Source of the DNA: Paramicrobacterium agarici
Lineage (GTDB): Bacteria; Actinomycetota; Actinomycetes; Actinomycetales; Microbacteriaceae
Assembly (NCBI RefSeq): GCF_002563955.1
Contig: NZ_PDJE01000001.1
Coordinates: 1,116,001 to 1,180,000 of the forward strand
Direction: 5' to 3'
Length of the DNA stretch: 64,000 nt
This document shows, piece by piece, positions 27,152 to 36,740 of the stretch. Position 1 is the stretch's first letter, and each line of letters begins with the position of its first letter. A program made the position numbers and the translations under genes. The notes under the pieces are model-generated. The model did no database searches. It saw only the letters and a program-made list of their open reading frames with translations, and was not told where the DNA came from.

Positions 27152-27793
27152 GTGGTCACCCCCGCACGTGCGCGCGCCCTCGAGCCGGCGCCAACGCGGT
27201 TCTGGATCCTTCACATCGTTCGCGCGGTGATCCTGGCGGCGGTCGGGCTCTTCATCACCTTCTCACGCGATCACTCGCCGCACCTCGGCCTTATCGCCTT
27301 CGGCGCGTTCGCGCTCGTGTCGGGAATCGTCATCGGTACGCTGTCAGTACGGCTCGTGGCCGATGCCCCAACGCGACGTCTCGTGATCGCGCAGACCGTC
27401 GTCTCGATTGCGGCGGGAACCATCGCTCTCGCGCTTCAGGCCACGGGGCTTGGAACACTGCTGCTCACCGTGTCGATCTGGGCCGGGCTGACCGGTCTTC
27501 TCGAGTTGTACGCGGGGTACCGGCTTGCTCGCCGATCAGCGTTGTCGCGCGATTTTCTCATCGCGGGAGGGCTGACCGCGCTGCTTGCCATCGTGTTCGT
27601 TCTGCTTCCGCCGGACTTTCAGCAGACTGACGGCGGAATGGACAACGTTCCGCTGACATTGACCTCATCGGTGATCGCTGTGGGAGTCTTCGGAGCATAT
27701 GCCGCGGTGATGGCGGTCTTTCTCGCCATCGGGGGCCTCTCGATCAAATGGCAGAAAGCGGACGACGAAGCATCAACGGAGGAACCGGCATGA
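27152..27793 (+). CDS. Membrane protein, DUF308/HdeD-like
   Basis: A 213-residue protein starting at GTG 27152 with six to seven hydrophobic segments (first WILHIVRAVILAAVGLFITF near residues 15-35). The periodic pairs of helices with GxxxLxxG turns resemble the DUF308/HdeD-type membrane proteins. The length fits. It overlaps the next small membrane gene by ATGA, implying translational coupling. No specific function can be assigned. Confidence 0.65.
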   Translation: MVTPARARALEPAPTRFWILHIVRAVILAAVGLFITFSRDHSPHLGLIAFGAFALVSGIVIGTLSVRLVADAPTRRLVIAQTVVSIAAGTIALALQATGLGTLLLTVSIWAGLTGLLELYAGYRLARRSALSRDFLIAGGLTALLAIVFVLLPPDFQQTDGGMDNVPLTLTSSVIAVGVFGAYAAVMAVFLAIGGLSIKWQKADDEASTEEPA

Positions 27794-28050
27794 CCAAACC
27801 CAGCAAGCGCGAGATGCTGAAGCCTCTTGAGCTTCTGAGCATCGCGGCTGCGTTCGGCATCTTCGCGGGTCTCATCACGCTGATGTCAACCAGGGACTTT
27901 CTGCTGACCGTGATGTTCACGGGCGTCGCGTTCATCGTCGGGCTCGTCTTTCTGGCACTCTTTGCGCTGACGATCAAGCCGAACAAGATCGAGCAAGAAG
28001 AGATTCACCGAGACGACGACGGGAACCCCAAGCCGCCCACGATGCTCTAG
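27790..28050 (+). CDS. Small two-TM membrane protein
   Basis: An 86-residue protein with two membrane helices (LELLSIAAAFGIFAGLITLM and LLTVMFTGVAFIVGLVFLALFALT) and a charged C-terminal tail. GGAGGA lies before the ATG, which overlaps the upstream stop. Its coupling to the DUF308-like protein suggests the two act together. The family is not recognised. Confidence 0.7.
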   Translation: MTKPSKREMLKPLELLSIAAAFGIFAGLITLMSTRDFLLTVMFTGVAFIVGLVFLALFALTIKPNKIEQEEIHRDDDGNPKPPTML

Positions 28051-28062
28051 GAGCTTCGGCGA

Positions 28063-28677
28063 TCATCGCGGCTCGTCCGTCAAGCCGGTAGCCCGGAAGG
28101 CCCGTGCATAGATCTCGCGGATGACCTTCTGCTTGCGGCGGTTGTACTCCATCACCGTCTCGCGACGTTCTGTTGCCCTGGACGCCGCGGCGCGTTTCGC
28201 GTCTGCGTACAGCATCCGATCGTGCTCATCTCGTCGCAGGTGGTCGCGAAAGATGCGGTGCTTCCACGGCTCGGCGGCGTCGGGGCCGAAGACATGCAGA
28301 TTGACCGACTGATCGGAGGCTTTGAGGCAACGATGCTCGAACCACCACGGCTCGCGCACGGTCAGCACGAAGCCGGCATCGGTGAGCGCAGGAAGCCAGG
28401 CCGGCTCGTCTGAGGGATCGGCGACGATGAGGTCGATGTCGAGCACCTGCTTCGAGGGCAAGCCCGGGACGGACGTTGACCCGACGTGAGCGATATCGAG
28501 AACGTGCGCTCCGAGATGGCGACGAATCTGTGACTCCTGTTCGGCGTACAGCGCGGGCCACTCCTCGTCGAATTCGACGATGTCGATCGGCTGCGCTGCG
28601 GGCGCCACCACCCACGGGGATTCTCCAGGGGGAGGGTCGACGTCGAAGAACGTCGTGATGTCGCGCACCGTAGGCAT
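28063..28677 (-). CDS. GrpB-family (UPF0157) nucleotidyltransferase-like protein
   Basis: A 204-residue protein with the GrpB signature: EFDEEWPALYAEQESQIRRHLGA, AHVGSTSVPGLPSKQVLDIDLIV and WKHRIFRDHLR. The GSTS...DIDL arrangement is that of the nucleotidyltransferase superfamily active site, although the biochemical substrate of GrpB proteins is not settled. It converges on the small membrane gene with a 12-base gap and shows no obvious operon partner. Confidence 0.8.
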   Translation of the reverse strand: MPTVRDITTFFDVDPPPGESPWVVAPAAQPIDIVEFDEEWPALYAEQESQIRRHLGAHVLDIAHVGSTSVPGLPSKQVLDIDLIVADPSDEPAWLPALTDAGFVLTVREPWWFEHRCLKASDQSVNLHVFGPDAAEPWKHRIFRDHLRRDEHDRMLYADAKRAAASRATERRETVMEYNRRKQKVIREIYARAFRATGLTDEPR

Positions 28678-28708
28678 GCGACAAGCCTACGAGCAGAGTG
28701 ACGGGGTC

Positions 28709-29836
28709 TTACACGATGCCAAGGCGTTCAGAGAGCACGAGCGCGGCGGCTCCTCGCAGCACGATATCTGGGCCGAGCGGCGTGACATGGATATCGACGT
28801 GGTCGACGTCATCGGCCGTGCTCGCGTCGACTGCCTCACGCGTGGCGTCGATCAGGACGTCGCCGATCACCTCGCTCGGGCCCGTGAGCACAACAGATGT
28901 GAGACCGAGTGATGTGATGAGGGGCGCGAGCGCAGAGCCGAGCACCTGACCGGCACGCTGCAGCGCAGCATCCGCTGTCTCGCCTGCGATGACCGCCTTC
29001 TCGATCTGCTTGCGCAGTGTGGGAGCCGTGATGAGCGATTCGAGCGCGACGGCTTCACTGCCGGTACTCGGACACACGAGCACCCGGCCGATCTCGCCAG
29101 CGGTCAATCGTGATCCGAGAACGGGGCGGCCGTCGAGCAGCAGGCCGCCTCCGACGCCGCGGCCGATCTTCACAAGCAAGAGGTCGTCGCCTCCTGAAGC
29201 GAAGCTGTGCTCGGCGAGTACGGCGACGTTGGCGTCGTTGGCCACCGAGACGGGCACGCCGAAACGCGTTGAGAGAGCGGGAGCCAGAGAGCGGTTCGTC
29301 CAGTCGAGCGAGATGCTGCGGCGCACGACCTGGTCGCGGTCGACGATGCCGGGCACGCCGATTCCGACACCGAGAACAGGAGCGGTTGTCAGCTGCAGCG
29401 CCCACTCAAGAAGGTCGTCGACAAGCGACGCCGCTTCGTCGCCCGTGACACCGGGCGACGGAATCGATACCTCTTCGGAGATCTCACCGTCGAGGTTGGT
29501 GAGCACGGCGCGGAACACGTCGTGGCCGCTGAGATCGATCGCGACGATCTGCTGGTTGTCGCGAGCCATCTCGAGCAGCACCGCCGGCTTGCCCGGACCG
29601 TTTGACGGGCGGATTCCCCGCTCGACAATCAGTCCTTCGCGCAGCAGATCTCCCACGAGGTCCGAGACCGTGACGCGCGTCAGCCCCGATTCTCGTGCGA
29701 TGTCGGCGCGACTGAGCGGGGTGCCGCGGTAGAGCATCTGCAGCACGAGCGCGCGGTTGTGGGCACGCGTGTGGCCAGGGAGCGCGGCTGATTCACGTCG
29801 CAGGGCAGCGGATGACGAGAGCAGCCGCGGGTCCAT
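28709..29836 (-). CDS. ROK-family transcriptional regulator (NagC/Mlc type)
   Basis: A 375-residue protein: N-terminal winged helix (GTPLSRADIARESGLTRVTVSDLVGDLLREGLI, about residues 35-70) fused to a ROK sugar-kinase-like domain (GVGIGVPGIVDRD, ANDANVAVLAE, GRGVGGGLLLDG). The zinc-binding CxCGxxGCxE of ROK proteins is not present; the region reads AGEIGRVLVCPSTG. Such proteins repress sugar genes and respond to sugar or sugar-phosphate ligands. No sugar operon is adjacent, so the target is not visible here. Confidence 0.85.
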   Translation of the reverse strand: MDPRLLSSSAALRRESAALPGHTRAHNRALVLQMLYRGTPLSRADIARESGLTRVTVSDLVGDLLREGLIVERGIRPSNGPGKPAVLLEMARDNQQIVAIDLSGHDVFRAVLTNLDGEISEEVSIPSPGVTGDEAASLVDDLLEWALQLTTAPVLGVGIGVPGIVDRDQVVRRSISLDWTNRSLAPALSTRFGVPVSVANDANVAVLAEHSFASGGDDLLLVKIGRGVGGGLLLDGRPVLGSRLTAGEIGRVLVCPSTGSEAVALESLITAPTLRKQIEKAVIAGETADAALQRAGQVLGSALAPLITSLGLTSVVLTGPSEVIGDVLIDATREAVDASTADDVDHVDIHVTPLGPDIVLRGAAALVLSERLGIV

Positions 29837-29890
29837 GTCTGTTTGATTTCCTCACACTCGGGGTTTGCGTCTTCGCGGTGCGTGACGACG

Positions 29891-31282
29891 TCAGCGCGGG
29901 GCGCCGAGTGCGTCGACCTGCGATTCGGCGAGGCCGATGTACGCCTGCGCGGTAAGCGCAAGCAGACGCTGCTTCGCCTCGTCGCCGATGTCGAGCCCCG
30001 AGACGAATTCCACGAGGTCGGCGTGACCGATGCGCTTGCCGCGAGTGAGTTCTTTGAGCAGGGCGTAGGGGTCGCTGATCTGGGAGCGCCCCGCGGTGAC
30101 CTCCGCACGGATGACGGTCTGGATCGCCTCGCCGAGAACTTCCCAGTTGCTGTCGAGATCTGCCAGCAGCGCGTCGCGATCGAGGTCGATCTCGCGCAGG
30201 CCGCGCCCGATGTTGTCGAGCGCGAGCAGGGAGTGGCCGAGCGCGACCCCGATGTTGCGCTGCGTTGTGGAGTCCGTGAGGTCGCGCTGCAGTCGCGATG
30301 TGACGAGCGTCGACGCGAGCGAGTCGAGCAGCGCGCACGAGAGTTCGAGGTTCGCCTCGGCGTTCTCGAAGCGGATCGGATTGACCTTGTGCGGCATCGT
30401 CGACGAGCCCGTCGCCCCGGCCTGCGGAATCTGACGGAAGTACCCCATCGAGATGTACGTCCACACGTCAGTCGCGAGATTGTGCAGCACGCGACCCGCA
30501 TGAGCGATGCGGGAGTACAGTTCTGCCTGCCAGTCGTGTGATTCGATCTGCGTCGTGAGCGGGTTCCACGTGAGCCCGAGAGACTCGACGAACTCGCGCG
30601 AGATGGCCGGCCAGTCAGCATCCGGATCTGCCACGACGTGTGCAGCGAAGTCGCCCGTCGCTCCCGAGAACTTGCCGAGGTACTCGCTCGCTTCGATCTG
30701 CGTCAGGATGCGCTCGAGGCGGTACACGGTCACCGCGATCTCGCGCCCCATCGTGCTCGGCGTCGCGGGCTGTCCATGCGTGTGCGACAGCATCGGCGCG
30801 TCGCGGTACGTCGTGGCCAGCTCGCGCAGCGCGGCGATGACGCCCCGGTACTTCGGCAGCCACACGTTCTGAACGGCATCCTTCACCGTGAGCGCGTACG
30901 ACAGATTGTTGATGTCTTCGCTCGTGCACGCGAAGTGCGTGAGCTCGGCGATGTGATTGAGACCGAGCTCGGAGAGACGCTCGCGCACGAGGTACTCGAC
31001 CGCCTTCACGTCGTGTCGCGTCGTGGCCTCGAACTCCGCGAGCCGGTCGATCTCGGCCTGCCCGAAGTCGGTGACGAGCGCGCGCAGCGACGCCGCCTCC
31101 TCACTGGACAGCGGCCGCGAGCCGAACATGCTGTGCGCCGTGAGGTAGAGCAGCCACTCGACCTCGACTCTCACACGTGCACGGTTGAGTCCCGCCTCAC
31201 TCAGGTGTTCTCCCAGGTCGGTGACGGCGGCGCGATAGCGGCCATCGAGAGGGCTGAGCGGCTGAGGCGGAAGTGGTGTCAT
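29891..31282 (-). CDS. purB: Adenylosuccinate lyase
   Basis: A 463-residue lyase of the fumarase/aspartase superfamily with the signature GSSTMPHKVNPIRFENAE and the N-terminal PLSPLDGRYRAAV. It catalyses two steps of purine synthesis, forming AICAR and AMP with release of fumarate. The ATG at 31282 is preceded by GGGAG at seven bases and overlaps the stop of the upstream phosphatase gene by four bases. This coupling to a low-molecular-weight phosphatase is worth noting. Confidence 0.93.
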   Translation of the reverse strand: MTPLPPQPLSPLDGRYRAAVTDLGEHLSEAGLNRARVRVEVEWLLYLTAHSMFGSRPLSSEEAASLRALVTDFGQAEIDRLAEFEATTRHDVKAVEYLVRERLSELGLNHIAELTHFACTSEDINNLSYALTVKDAVQNVWLPKYRGVIAALRELATTYRDAPMLSHTHGQPATPSTMGREIAVTVYRLERILTQIEASEYLGKFSGATGDFAAHVVADPDADWPAISREFVESLGLTWNPLTTQIESHDWQAELYSRIAHAGRVLHNLATDVWTYISMGYFRQIPQAGATGSSTMPHKVNPIRFENAEANLELSCALLDSLASTLVTSRLQRDLTDSTTQRNIGVALGHSLLALDNIGRGLREIDLDRDALLADLDSNWEVLGEAIQTVIRAEVTAGRSQISDPYALLKELTRGKRIGHADLVEFVSGLDIGDEAKQRLLALTAQAYIGLAESQVDALGAPR

Positions 31283-31797
31283 CGAAGGGCTCCCTGTCGG
31301 ATAGCGGGCTCGAGCTGGCGGAACAGAGCCAGGCTCGCTCTCTCTATCATCCCAAGAACCCGGTCGAAGGTTTGCGTATCTGAGTAGTACGGGTCGGGGA
31401 CGTCCCAGATTCCGTTCGCGGACGCGTCGAACGACATCAGCAGCGATACCTTTTCTTGGTCGGATGCTGTCGGCGCGCTGTGCTGCAAGGAGCGCAGATG
31501 AGTGCGGTCGAGGGCGACCACGAGATCGAGGGTGGGAAACCACGCGCCGTCGAACTGCTTCGCCCGATGCTTCGACCCGTCATATCCTCGCGTGGCGAGG
31601 GCATCGAGCGTTCGCTGGTCCGCGCGTTCGCCCACGTGCCAGTCGCCGATGCCCGCTGAGGTCGCGGTGACCCACTGTGCCAGACCTGCTTGCTCGACGC
31701 GTGTGAGAAAGACGATCTCGGCCATGGGGGAACGGCAGATGTTGCCCGCGCAGACGAAGCAGATCGAAAAGGGAACGATCTCGGAGCCGCGGGACAT
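31279..31797 (-). CDS. Low-molecular-weight protein-tyrosine phosphatase
   Basis: A 172-residue LMW-PTP. The P-loop CX5R is Cys16-AGNIC-Arg22 followed by SPMAE, and the general-acid Asp lies in IWDVPDPYY. It dephosphorylates phosphotyrosine or phosphoarginine proteins. The ATG at 31797 gives the family length; the frame continues far upstream without a recognisable domain and is rejected. The stop overlaps the purB start as ATGA. Confidence 0.88.
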   Translation of the reverse strand: MSRGSEIVPFSICFVCAGNICRSPMAEIVFLTRVEQAGLAQWVTATSAGIGDWHVGERADQRTLDALATRGYDGSKHRAKQFDGAWFPTLDLVVALDRTHLRSLQHSAPTASDQEKVSLLMSFDASANGIWDVPDPYYSDTQTFDRVLGMIERASLALFRQLEPAIRQGALR

Positions 31798-31957
31798 GGC
31801 CTCTATTCTGTCGAACTGCGCAGGCGATTCACAGTCCCCGTTCCAAATTCCGTCCACAGTGCGGCCGGATGCTCGTTCATCCACAGATGAGAGGGTCGGG
31901 GTGGGGCGGATGCTGCGCGCGAGAGAGCCTGGATGCACACCGTGGAAGGGAGCATCT

Positions 31958-32269
31958 GTGGACCCCGTGACCGAAGCAGAGGCTGGGCGCGCGATCGCCG
32001 AGCTGCGCGCGCAGCATTCTGCGCTCAATCGAGTGCGCGACACCGTTGTGGCGCTGACCGCTCGACGAATCCCAGAAGTCATGCCGGCGAACTGGTCTGG
32101 CGCAGCGGCGCGCTCGTACGAGCGACGACTCGACGAGGTCGGCGCGCAACTGTCGTGGAGCGAATCGAGCCTGACAGGAGCGATCGATGCCGTGCTGCAC
32201 GATATCGCGAGCGTGCAGGCGGATGCCGCCTCGAGCATTGACGCCGATCGGCTCGGAGGAACCCGATGA
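31958..32269 (+). CDS. WXG100-like small helical protein
   Basis: A 103-residue protein, mostly helical, with a central Trp46-Ser-Gly48 between two predicted helices, the hallmark of WXG100/ESX proteins. GGGAG lies six bases before the GTG start. It overlaps the following lipase-like gene by ATGA, so the two are made together. WXG100 proteins usually pair with a partner and leave by type VII secretion. No ESX machinery is in this window. Weak similarity means the family call rests on motif and architecture. Confidence 0.6.
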   Translation: MDPVTEAEAGRAIAELRAQHSALNRVRDTVVALTARRIPEVMPANWSGAAARSYERRLDEVGAQLSWSESSLTGAIDAVLHDIASVQADAASSIDADRLGGTR

Positions 32270-33972
32270 CGCTCACGGTCGGAGCTCCCACGATGGTCGA
32301 CACCGACGAGATCAGCACCTTTGCCGAGGAGCTCGCGAGCGTCTCGCTCGAGTGCGGGATCGCGAGTTCCGAGGTCTCTGCCGCTCGCGTGCTGACAGCG
32401 CCGCCGAATGCGTCGGCGAGGTGGAGCTCGGCTGGCTCGCGCATCGATCGCGCTGCGGAGCAGCTGGCCGCCGCCTCGGACCAGGCGGCGTCGGTCTCGC
32501 GCGCGCTCGGTGCGACAGCATCCTTGTACCTTGACACCGAAGCGACCGTGAGCAGTCTCTTCGACACGGCATGGTCTGTGACGGGCGCGACCGGCGGAGC
32601 CCTCTTCGGACACATGGTGCTGCCATTGATCGGTGCGACAGCTCTTGCCGGTGCGCCGGTCATCGTGCCGACGCTCCTGAATCCGACCGCTCGGCAGGCT
32701 TTCATGCGCGCTGGAACTGTTCTCGGCGAGAAAGTGACGGCGTGGCTCGGCGCGCATCCGAAGGTCGCGCGGAGTCCCGTCGCGATGATGCTCGTTCGCG
32801 GTCTCGCCTCGGGCAGCGATGACGCCGTCAAGGCAGCCCTCGGTATGCCGCCGAGTCTCACACCGCTCGTCGATAACCCGCGGCTCTCGGTGCCGGGGGC
32901 CGTTATGGGACTCGGTGTGCTCGGCGTGCCGTTCCTGCGCGAGTCTGCGGTTTCGGTCTCACGTGCCGGTACGTCGGCCGTGACCGCCCCCACAAGCGTT
33001 GCCGACCTTGCATCGCGCATTCCCGAATCGCGGGCTGGTGCGCCGCAGATCCGCGTTGAGGAGTACGGAGAAGGCGACTCGTGGGTCGTCTACGTCGGGG
33101 ATACCGTCGACTCAGGTGTCGGCGGGGGAGACGAGGCATTCGATATGGAGTCGAATCTCACGCTCATGGCGGATGCCGACGGCGGGGGTTATCGCGCTGT
33201 CGAGAAGGCGATGGCCGATGCCGGAATCGGAGCAGACGACCGGGTGACGATCGTGGGCCACTCGCAGGGCGGACTCATCGCCGAGCGCGTCACGCAGTCA
33301 GATGAGTACAACGTGCAGACGCTGGTCACGTTCGGCGCGCCGTCAACGGGCGCGGACCTGCCCGATGGTGTCAACGCGTACGCTGTCGAGCACTCGGGTG
33401 ACCTCATTCCCGCGGTCGGCGGATTCACCGACGGAGGCGAACGGGTGGTCGTGACCGGCGATGCTCCGGAGGGAGGCGACGACTGGCTGGCAGCGCACCA
33501 CATGTCGGGGTACGAGCACACCGCTTCGCAGATGGACGAATCGCTCGACCCGCGGTTCGACCCCTTGAAATCAGCGCTCGATGCGATCGGCGGCGAGGGA
33601 ACGAGCACCGAATATCACGCCGAGCGCATCGACGAGGCTGCACCTCCGCTGCCACGCAGCGACGCAGGCGAAAGCGCAGCTTCCCCCGCCACGACGTCAG
33701 AAGACGGCGACGCGCGCGGGAGCGTGCGCCCCCAAGACGCCGATCTCCGATCCGACCGGCTCGTCGATGACGCTGCACCGAAGGCACCGGCGTCGCCCGA
33801 GCACCTGAGCAGCGCGGACCCGCTGATTGACGCCGATGCACCGGGACTCGACGCCGATGAGAACGGCGACGGTCGGCTGCGTGAGGACGTGCAACCGCCG
33901 GTCGCTCGCCTCGACCGGCTTGGCCCGCAGCCCTCGCCGCTGCCGCTCCCCGACAAGGTGATTCGCCCGTGA
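32266..33972 (+). CDS. Alpha/beta-hydrolase (lipase-like) protein with WXG-like N-terminus
   Basis: A 568-residue protein in three parts. Residues 1-105 are helical with an RWSSAG turn, resembling an ESX/WXG-type targeting domain. A hydrophobic stretch at 110-136 follows. The alpha/beta-hydrolase domain has the nucleophile elbow Gly-His-Ser333-Gln-Gly-Gly and candidate Asp379 and His418. The last ~130 residues are Asp/Pro-rich and disordered. Coupling to the WXG100-like gene suggests a secreted or surface lipase/esterase, possibly a type VII effector. The hydrolase is clear; the secretion route is inferred. Confidence 0.7.
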   Translation: MTLTVGAPTMVDTDEISTFAEELASVSLECGIASSEVSAARVLTAPPNASARWSSAGSRIDRAAEQLAAASDQAASVSRALGATASLYLDTEATVSSLFDTAWSVTGATGGALFGHMVLPLIGATALAGAPVIVPTLLNPTARQAFMRAGTVLGEKVTAWLGAHPKVARSPVAMMLVRGLASGSDDAVKAALGMPPSLTPLVDNPRLSVPGAVMGLGVLGVPFLRESAVSVSRAGTSAVTAPTSVADLASRIPESRAGAPQIRVEEYGEGDSWVVYVGDTVDSGVGGGDEAFDMESNLTLMADADGGGYRAVEKAMADAGIGADDRVTIVGHSQGGLIAERVTQSDEYNVQTLVTFGAPSTGADLPDGVNAYAVEHSGDLIPAVGGFTDGGERVVVTGDAPEGGDDWLAAHHMSGYEHTASQMDESLDPRFDPLKSALDAIGGEGTSTEYHAERIDEAAPPLPRSDAGESAASPATTSEDGDARGSVRPQDADLRSDRLVDDAAPKAPASPEHLSSADPLIDADAPGLDADENGDGRLREDVQPPVARLDRLGPQPSPLPLPDKVIRP

Positions 33973-33985
33973 GCGCGCTCGAAGG

Positions 33986-34375
33986 CTAGGAGCGCCCTCG
34001 CTTGGGGCGCACGAAGAGCCCGATGAACCAGTTGATGATGCCGATCACAAGTGCCCCGAGCACCCCCCACCAGAAGCCGTCGACGTGAAGCCCGAAGCCG
34101 AACAGGCCGCTCAGCCATGCGGTGAGAAGCAGAAGGAGCCCGTTGACGATGAACGAGATGAGGCCGAGCGTGAGGATGTAGATGGGAAAAGCGACGACCT
34201 TGATTATTGGTCTGACGATGCCGTTGACAATCGCGAAGATCAGCCCGACGACGCCGTAGCTCAGGCCGACCTGCCACCACTCATCGCCGAACGAGGTCAT
34301 CGTAATGCCACCGACAATGAGCGTTGTGAGCCAAATGGCAACGCCGTTGATGATCACCTGCAGGAGGAATCGCAT
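33986..34375 (-). CDS. Phage-holin-4-type (YvlD-like) membrane protein
   Basis: A 129-residue protein with four membrane helices and the YvlD/mycobacterial 4-TM holin signature (IVNGIVRPIIKVVAFPIYILTLGLISFIVNGLLLLLTAW). Despite the family name, chromosomal members are ordinary membrane proteins, often stress-linked. The ATG at 34375 gives the expected length; the upstream extension is a shadow of the divergent aminotransferase. Confidence 0.8.
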   Translation of the reverse strand: MRFLLQVIINGVAIWLTTLIVGGITMTSFGDEWWQVGLSYGVVGLIFAIVNGIVRPIIKVVAFPIYILTLGLISFIVNGLLLLLTAWLSGLFGFGLHVDGFWWGVLGALVIGIINWFIGLFVRPKRGRS

Positions 34376-34468
34376 GCCACCATGATGGCAGTCGCGCCTG
34401 AATATCGACAGCCATAGCTTCTCGCGCGTATACCCGGGCCGGCATGGTGGCTGTCTAGACTCGGGAAG

Positions 34469-35596
34469 GTGAATGCCCCCGAAGTATCCCGCCGGCTTCC
34501 CGATGCGACGCACGTTCGACTGCGTCCGGAGATCCTCGCGACTCCCCCCTATCGTCAGGGCAAGCCCGCGGCCGCCGATGCCTTCAAGCTCTCGAGCAAC
34601 GAGAACCCCTTTCCGCCGCTTCCCGGCGTGATCGACGCCATCGTCGCGGCAAGCGATGTCAACCGCTACCCGGATGCCGCGGCGACGGCATTGCGCCAGC
34701 GCCTTGCCGCGGAGCACGGTGTCGACGAAAACGAGATCCACGTGGGCGCGGGCTCTGTCGCTCTGCTCTCGCAGTTCATTCAGGCCGCTGCAGGACCCGG
34801 CGACGAGGTGCTTTATTCGTGGCGCAGCTTCGAGGCCTACCCAGGACTCGTCACCGTGGCGGGAGCCACGAGCGTGCAGGTGCCCAACACACCTGACGGC
34901 GAGCACGACCTCGACGCGATGGCTGCTGCGATCACCGATCGCACGCGGGTGCTGATCGTCTGCACCCCGAATAACCCCACGGGAACGACGGTCAGCGCCG
35001 ACGACTTCGACGCATTCATGGCGCGGGTGCCTGAGAGCGTTCTGGTTCTGCTTGACGAGGCGTACGTCGAATTCGTGCGTGATGACGCTGCTGTGAACGG
35101 TCTCGACGTCGTCGGGCGGTACGCCAACCTCGTCATACTGCGAACGTTCTCAAAGGCGTACGGACTGGCGGGTCTGCGCGTGGGCTGGGCGATTGGGCCC
35201 GTGCGCCTTCTCGATGCCGCACGCGCATCTGCGATACCCCTCTCGGTCACCGGAACCGCGCAAGCGGCAGCGATCGCGTCGCTCGACAGCGCAGACGAGC
35301 TCCTCGAGCGCGTCGAGCAGCTCGTCGTACGCCGCGAGCACGTCGTCTCTGCTCTGCGCGCGCAGGGCTGGTCCGTTCCAGACACGCAGGCCAATTTCGT
35401 CTGGCTGCCGACGGGAGACCAGACGGATGCTGCCGCGGCAGCGCTCGCGGAGCACGGCATTGTCTCGCGGCCCTTCGCCGGTTCCGGCATCCGCATCAGT
35501 ATCGGTGAGCCGGAGTCTGTCGATAAGCTCCTAGCGGCGACCGATGGGATTGTGAAAACCCTCCCATCCGGTCACGGCGCAAGGACCATAGGTTAG
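34469..35596 (+). CDS. Histidinol-phosphate aminotransferase-like PLP aminotransferase
   Basis: A 375-residue fold-type I aminotransferase of the HisC family. [13 protein letters not shown] at the N-terminus, [18 protein letters not shown] and the PLP-lysine segment [16 protein letters not shown] are all present. It could be HisC or the related aromatic aminotransferase (Pat). It lies four bases upstream of the 2-oxoacid dehydrogenase genes, and an operon with them fits a transaminase feeding 2-oxo acids. The GTG start is at 34469. Confidence 0.85.
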   Translation: MNAPEVSRRLPDATHVRLRPEILATPPYRQGKPAAADAFKLSSNENPFPPLPGVIDAIVAASDVNRYPDAAATALRQRLAAEHGVDENEIHVGAGSVALLSQFIQAAAGPGDEVLYSWRSFEAYPGLVTVAGATSVQVPNTPDGEHDLDAMAAAITDRTRVLIVCTPNNPTGTTVSADDFDAFMARVPESVLVLLDEAYVEFVRDDAAVNGLDVVGRYANLVILRTFSKAYGLAGLRVGWAIGPVRLLDAARASAIPLSVTGTAQAAAIASLDSADELLERVEQLVVRREHVVSALRAQGWSVPDTQANFVWLPTGDQTDAAAAALAEHGIVSRPFAGSGIRISIGEPESVDKLLAATDGIVKTLPSGHGARTIG

Positions 35597-35600
35597 AACG

Positions 35601-36740
35601 GTGGCCTCTGTGAACGACATCCAGAACACCTCGGTACGCATGCTCGCAGCGGACGGCACGTTCGCTCCGACTCCGGCGGCCGAAAGGTACCTTCCGATTC
35701 TCGACTCCCTGACGGACGCCGACCATCGCCGGTTCTACCGGGACATGGCCGTGACACGCGCCTTCGACATCGAAGCGGCGAACCTGCAGAGGCAGGGGCA
35801 GCTAGCGCTCTGGGCGCCGAGCCATGGGCAGGAGGCAGCGCAAGTCGGGTCAGCGCACGCGGCGCGCGGGCAGGACACGATCTTTCCGTCGTACCGCGAG
35901 CACGCCGTCGCCATGATCCGCGGCGTCGACCCCGTCGGCATCCTGGCCCTCTTTCGCGGCGTGACGCTCGGCGGCTGGGACCCGACAGACCCCGCGAACG
36001 GCAACGTGCGGCTGTACACGCTCGTGCTCGGCACCCAAGCGCTGCACGCGAGCGGCTACGGCATGGGCCTCACCTTCCGTGGCGAGACAGCGACGGGCGA
36101 TCCTGACGCAGACAAAGCCGTCATGGTGTACTTTGGCGACGGCTCGACGAGCGAGGGCGACGTCAACGAGGCAATGATCTTCGCGGCGAGCTACCAGAAC
36201 CCCCAGGTGTTCTTCTTGCAGAACAACCAGTGGGCGATCTCAGTGCCGGTCACGCGGCAGTCGCGTACACCGCTGTTCCAGCGTGCGGCGGGCTTCGGGC
36301 TCGACAGCGTGCACGTTGACGGAAACGACGTTCTGGCCAGTTACGCAGTGTCGCGCACGCATCTCGAGAACGCCCGCAGCGGCGAGGGCCCGCAGTTCAT
36401 CGAGGCCGACACGTATCGGATCGGCGCGCACACGACGAGCGATGACCCGACGAAGTACCGGGCAAACGACGAGCTCGACACGTGGGTCGCTCGTGACCCG
36501 ATCGTGCGCTTCGGCACCTGGCTGCGCGAGCAGGGAGCTCCGCAGAGCCTCTTCGACGAGGTCGACGCCGAGGCCAAAGACGTCGCCGCTGACGCGCGAC
36601 GTCGCTGCCTCACGCTGCCCGACCCCGATCGAGACCAGATGTTCGACTTCGTCTACAGCGAGGATCATCCGCTCACCGATGATCAGGCGGACTGGCTTGA
36701 GCAGTACGAGGCGAGCCTTGAAGGGAGTGCAGACAGGTGA
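35601..36740 (+). CDS. bkdA: Branched-chain 2-oxoacid dehydrogenase E1 alpha subunit
   Basis: A 379-residue E1alpha with the ThDP/Mg motif GDGSTSEGDVNEA...NNQWAISVP and the regulatory-loop region YRIGAHTTSDDPTKYR, characteristic of the BCKDH/PDH type. With E1beta it decarboxylates 2-oxo acids and transfers the acyl group to the lipoyl arm of E2. It starts at GTG 35601 right after the aminotransferase and overlaps E1beta by GTGA. The branched-chain assignment over pyruvate comes from context and similarity of the HTT loop. Confidence 0.88.
   Translation: MASVNDIQNTSVRMLAADGTFAPTPAAERYLPILDSLTDADHRRFYRDMAVTRAFDIEAANLQRQGQLALWAPSHGQEAAQVGSAHAARGQDTIFPSYREHAVAMIRGVDPVGILALFRGVTLGGWDPTDPANGNVRLYTLVLGTQALHASGYGMGLTFRGETATGDPDADKAVMVYFGDGSTSEGDVNEAMIFAASYQNPQVFFLQNNQWAISVPVTRQSRTPLFQRAAGFGLDSVHVDGNDVLASYAVSRTHLENARSGEGPQFIEADTYRIGAHTTSDDPTKYRANDELDTWVARDPIVRFGTWLREQGAPQSLFDEVDAEAKDVAADARRRCLTLPDPDRDQMFDFVYSEDHPLTDDQADWLEQYEASLEGSADR

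Noticed and set aside
31798..32757. Upstream extension of the phosphatase frame
   Set aside because: The phosphatase starts at its P-loop domain at 31797; the extension is opposite the WXG/lipase genes and has no domain.
33986..34375. Prophage, suggested by holin-family names here and at 56824-57240
   Set aside because: No other phage genes; these families are common chromosomal envelope proteins in actinobacteria.
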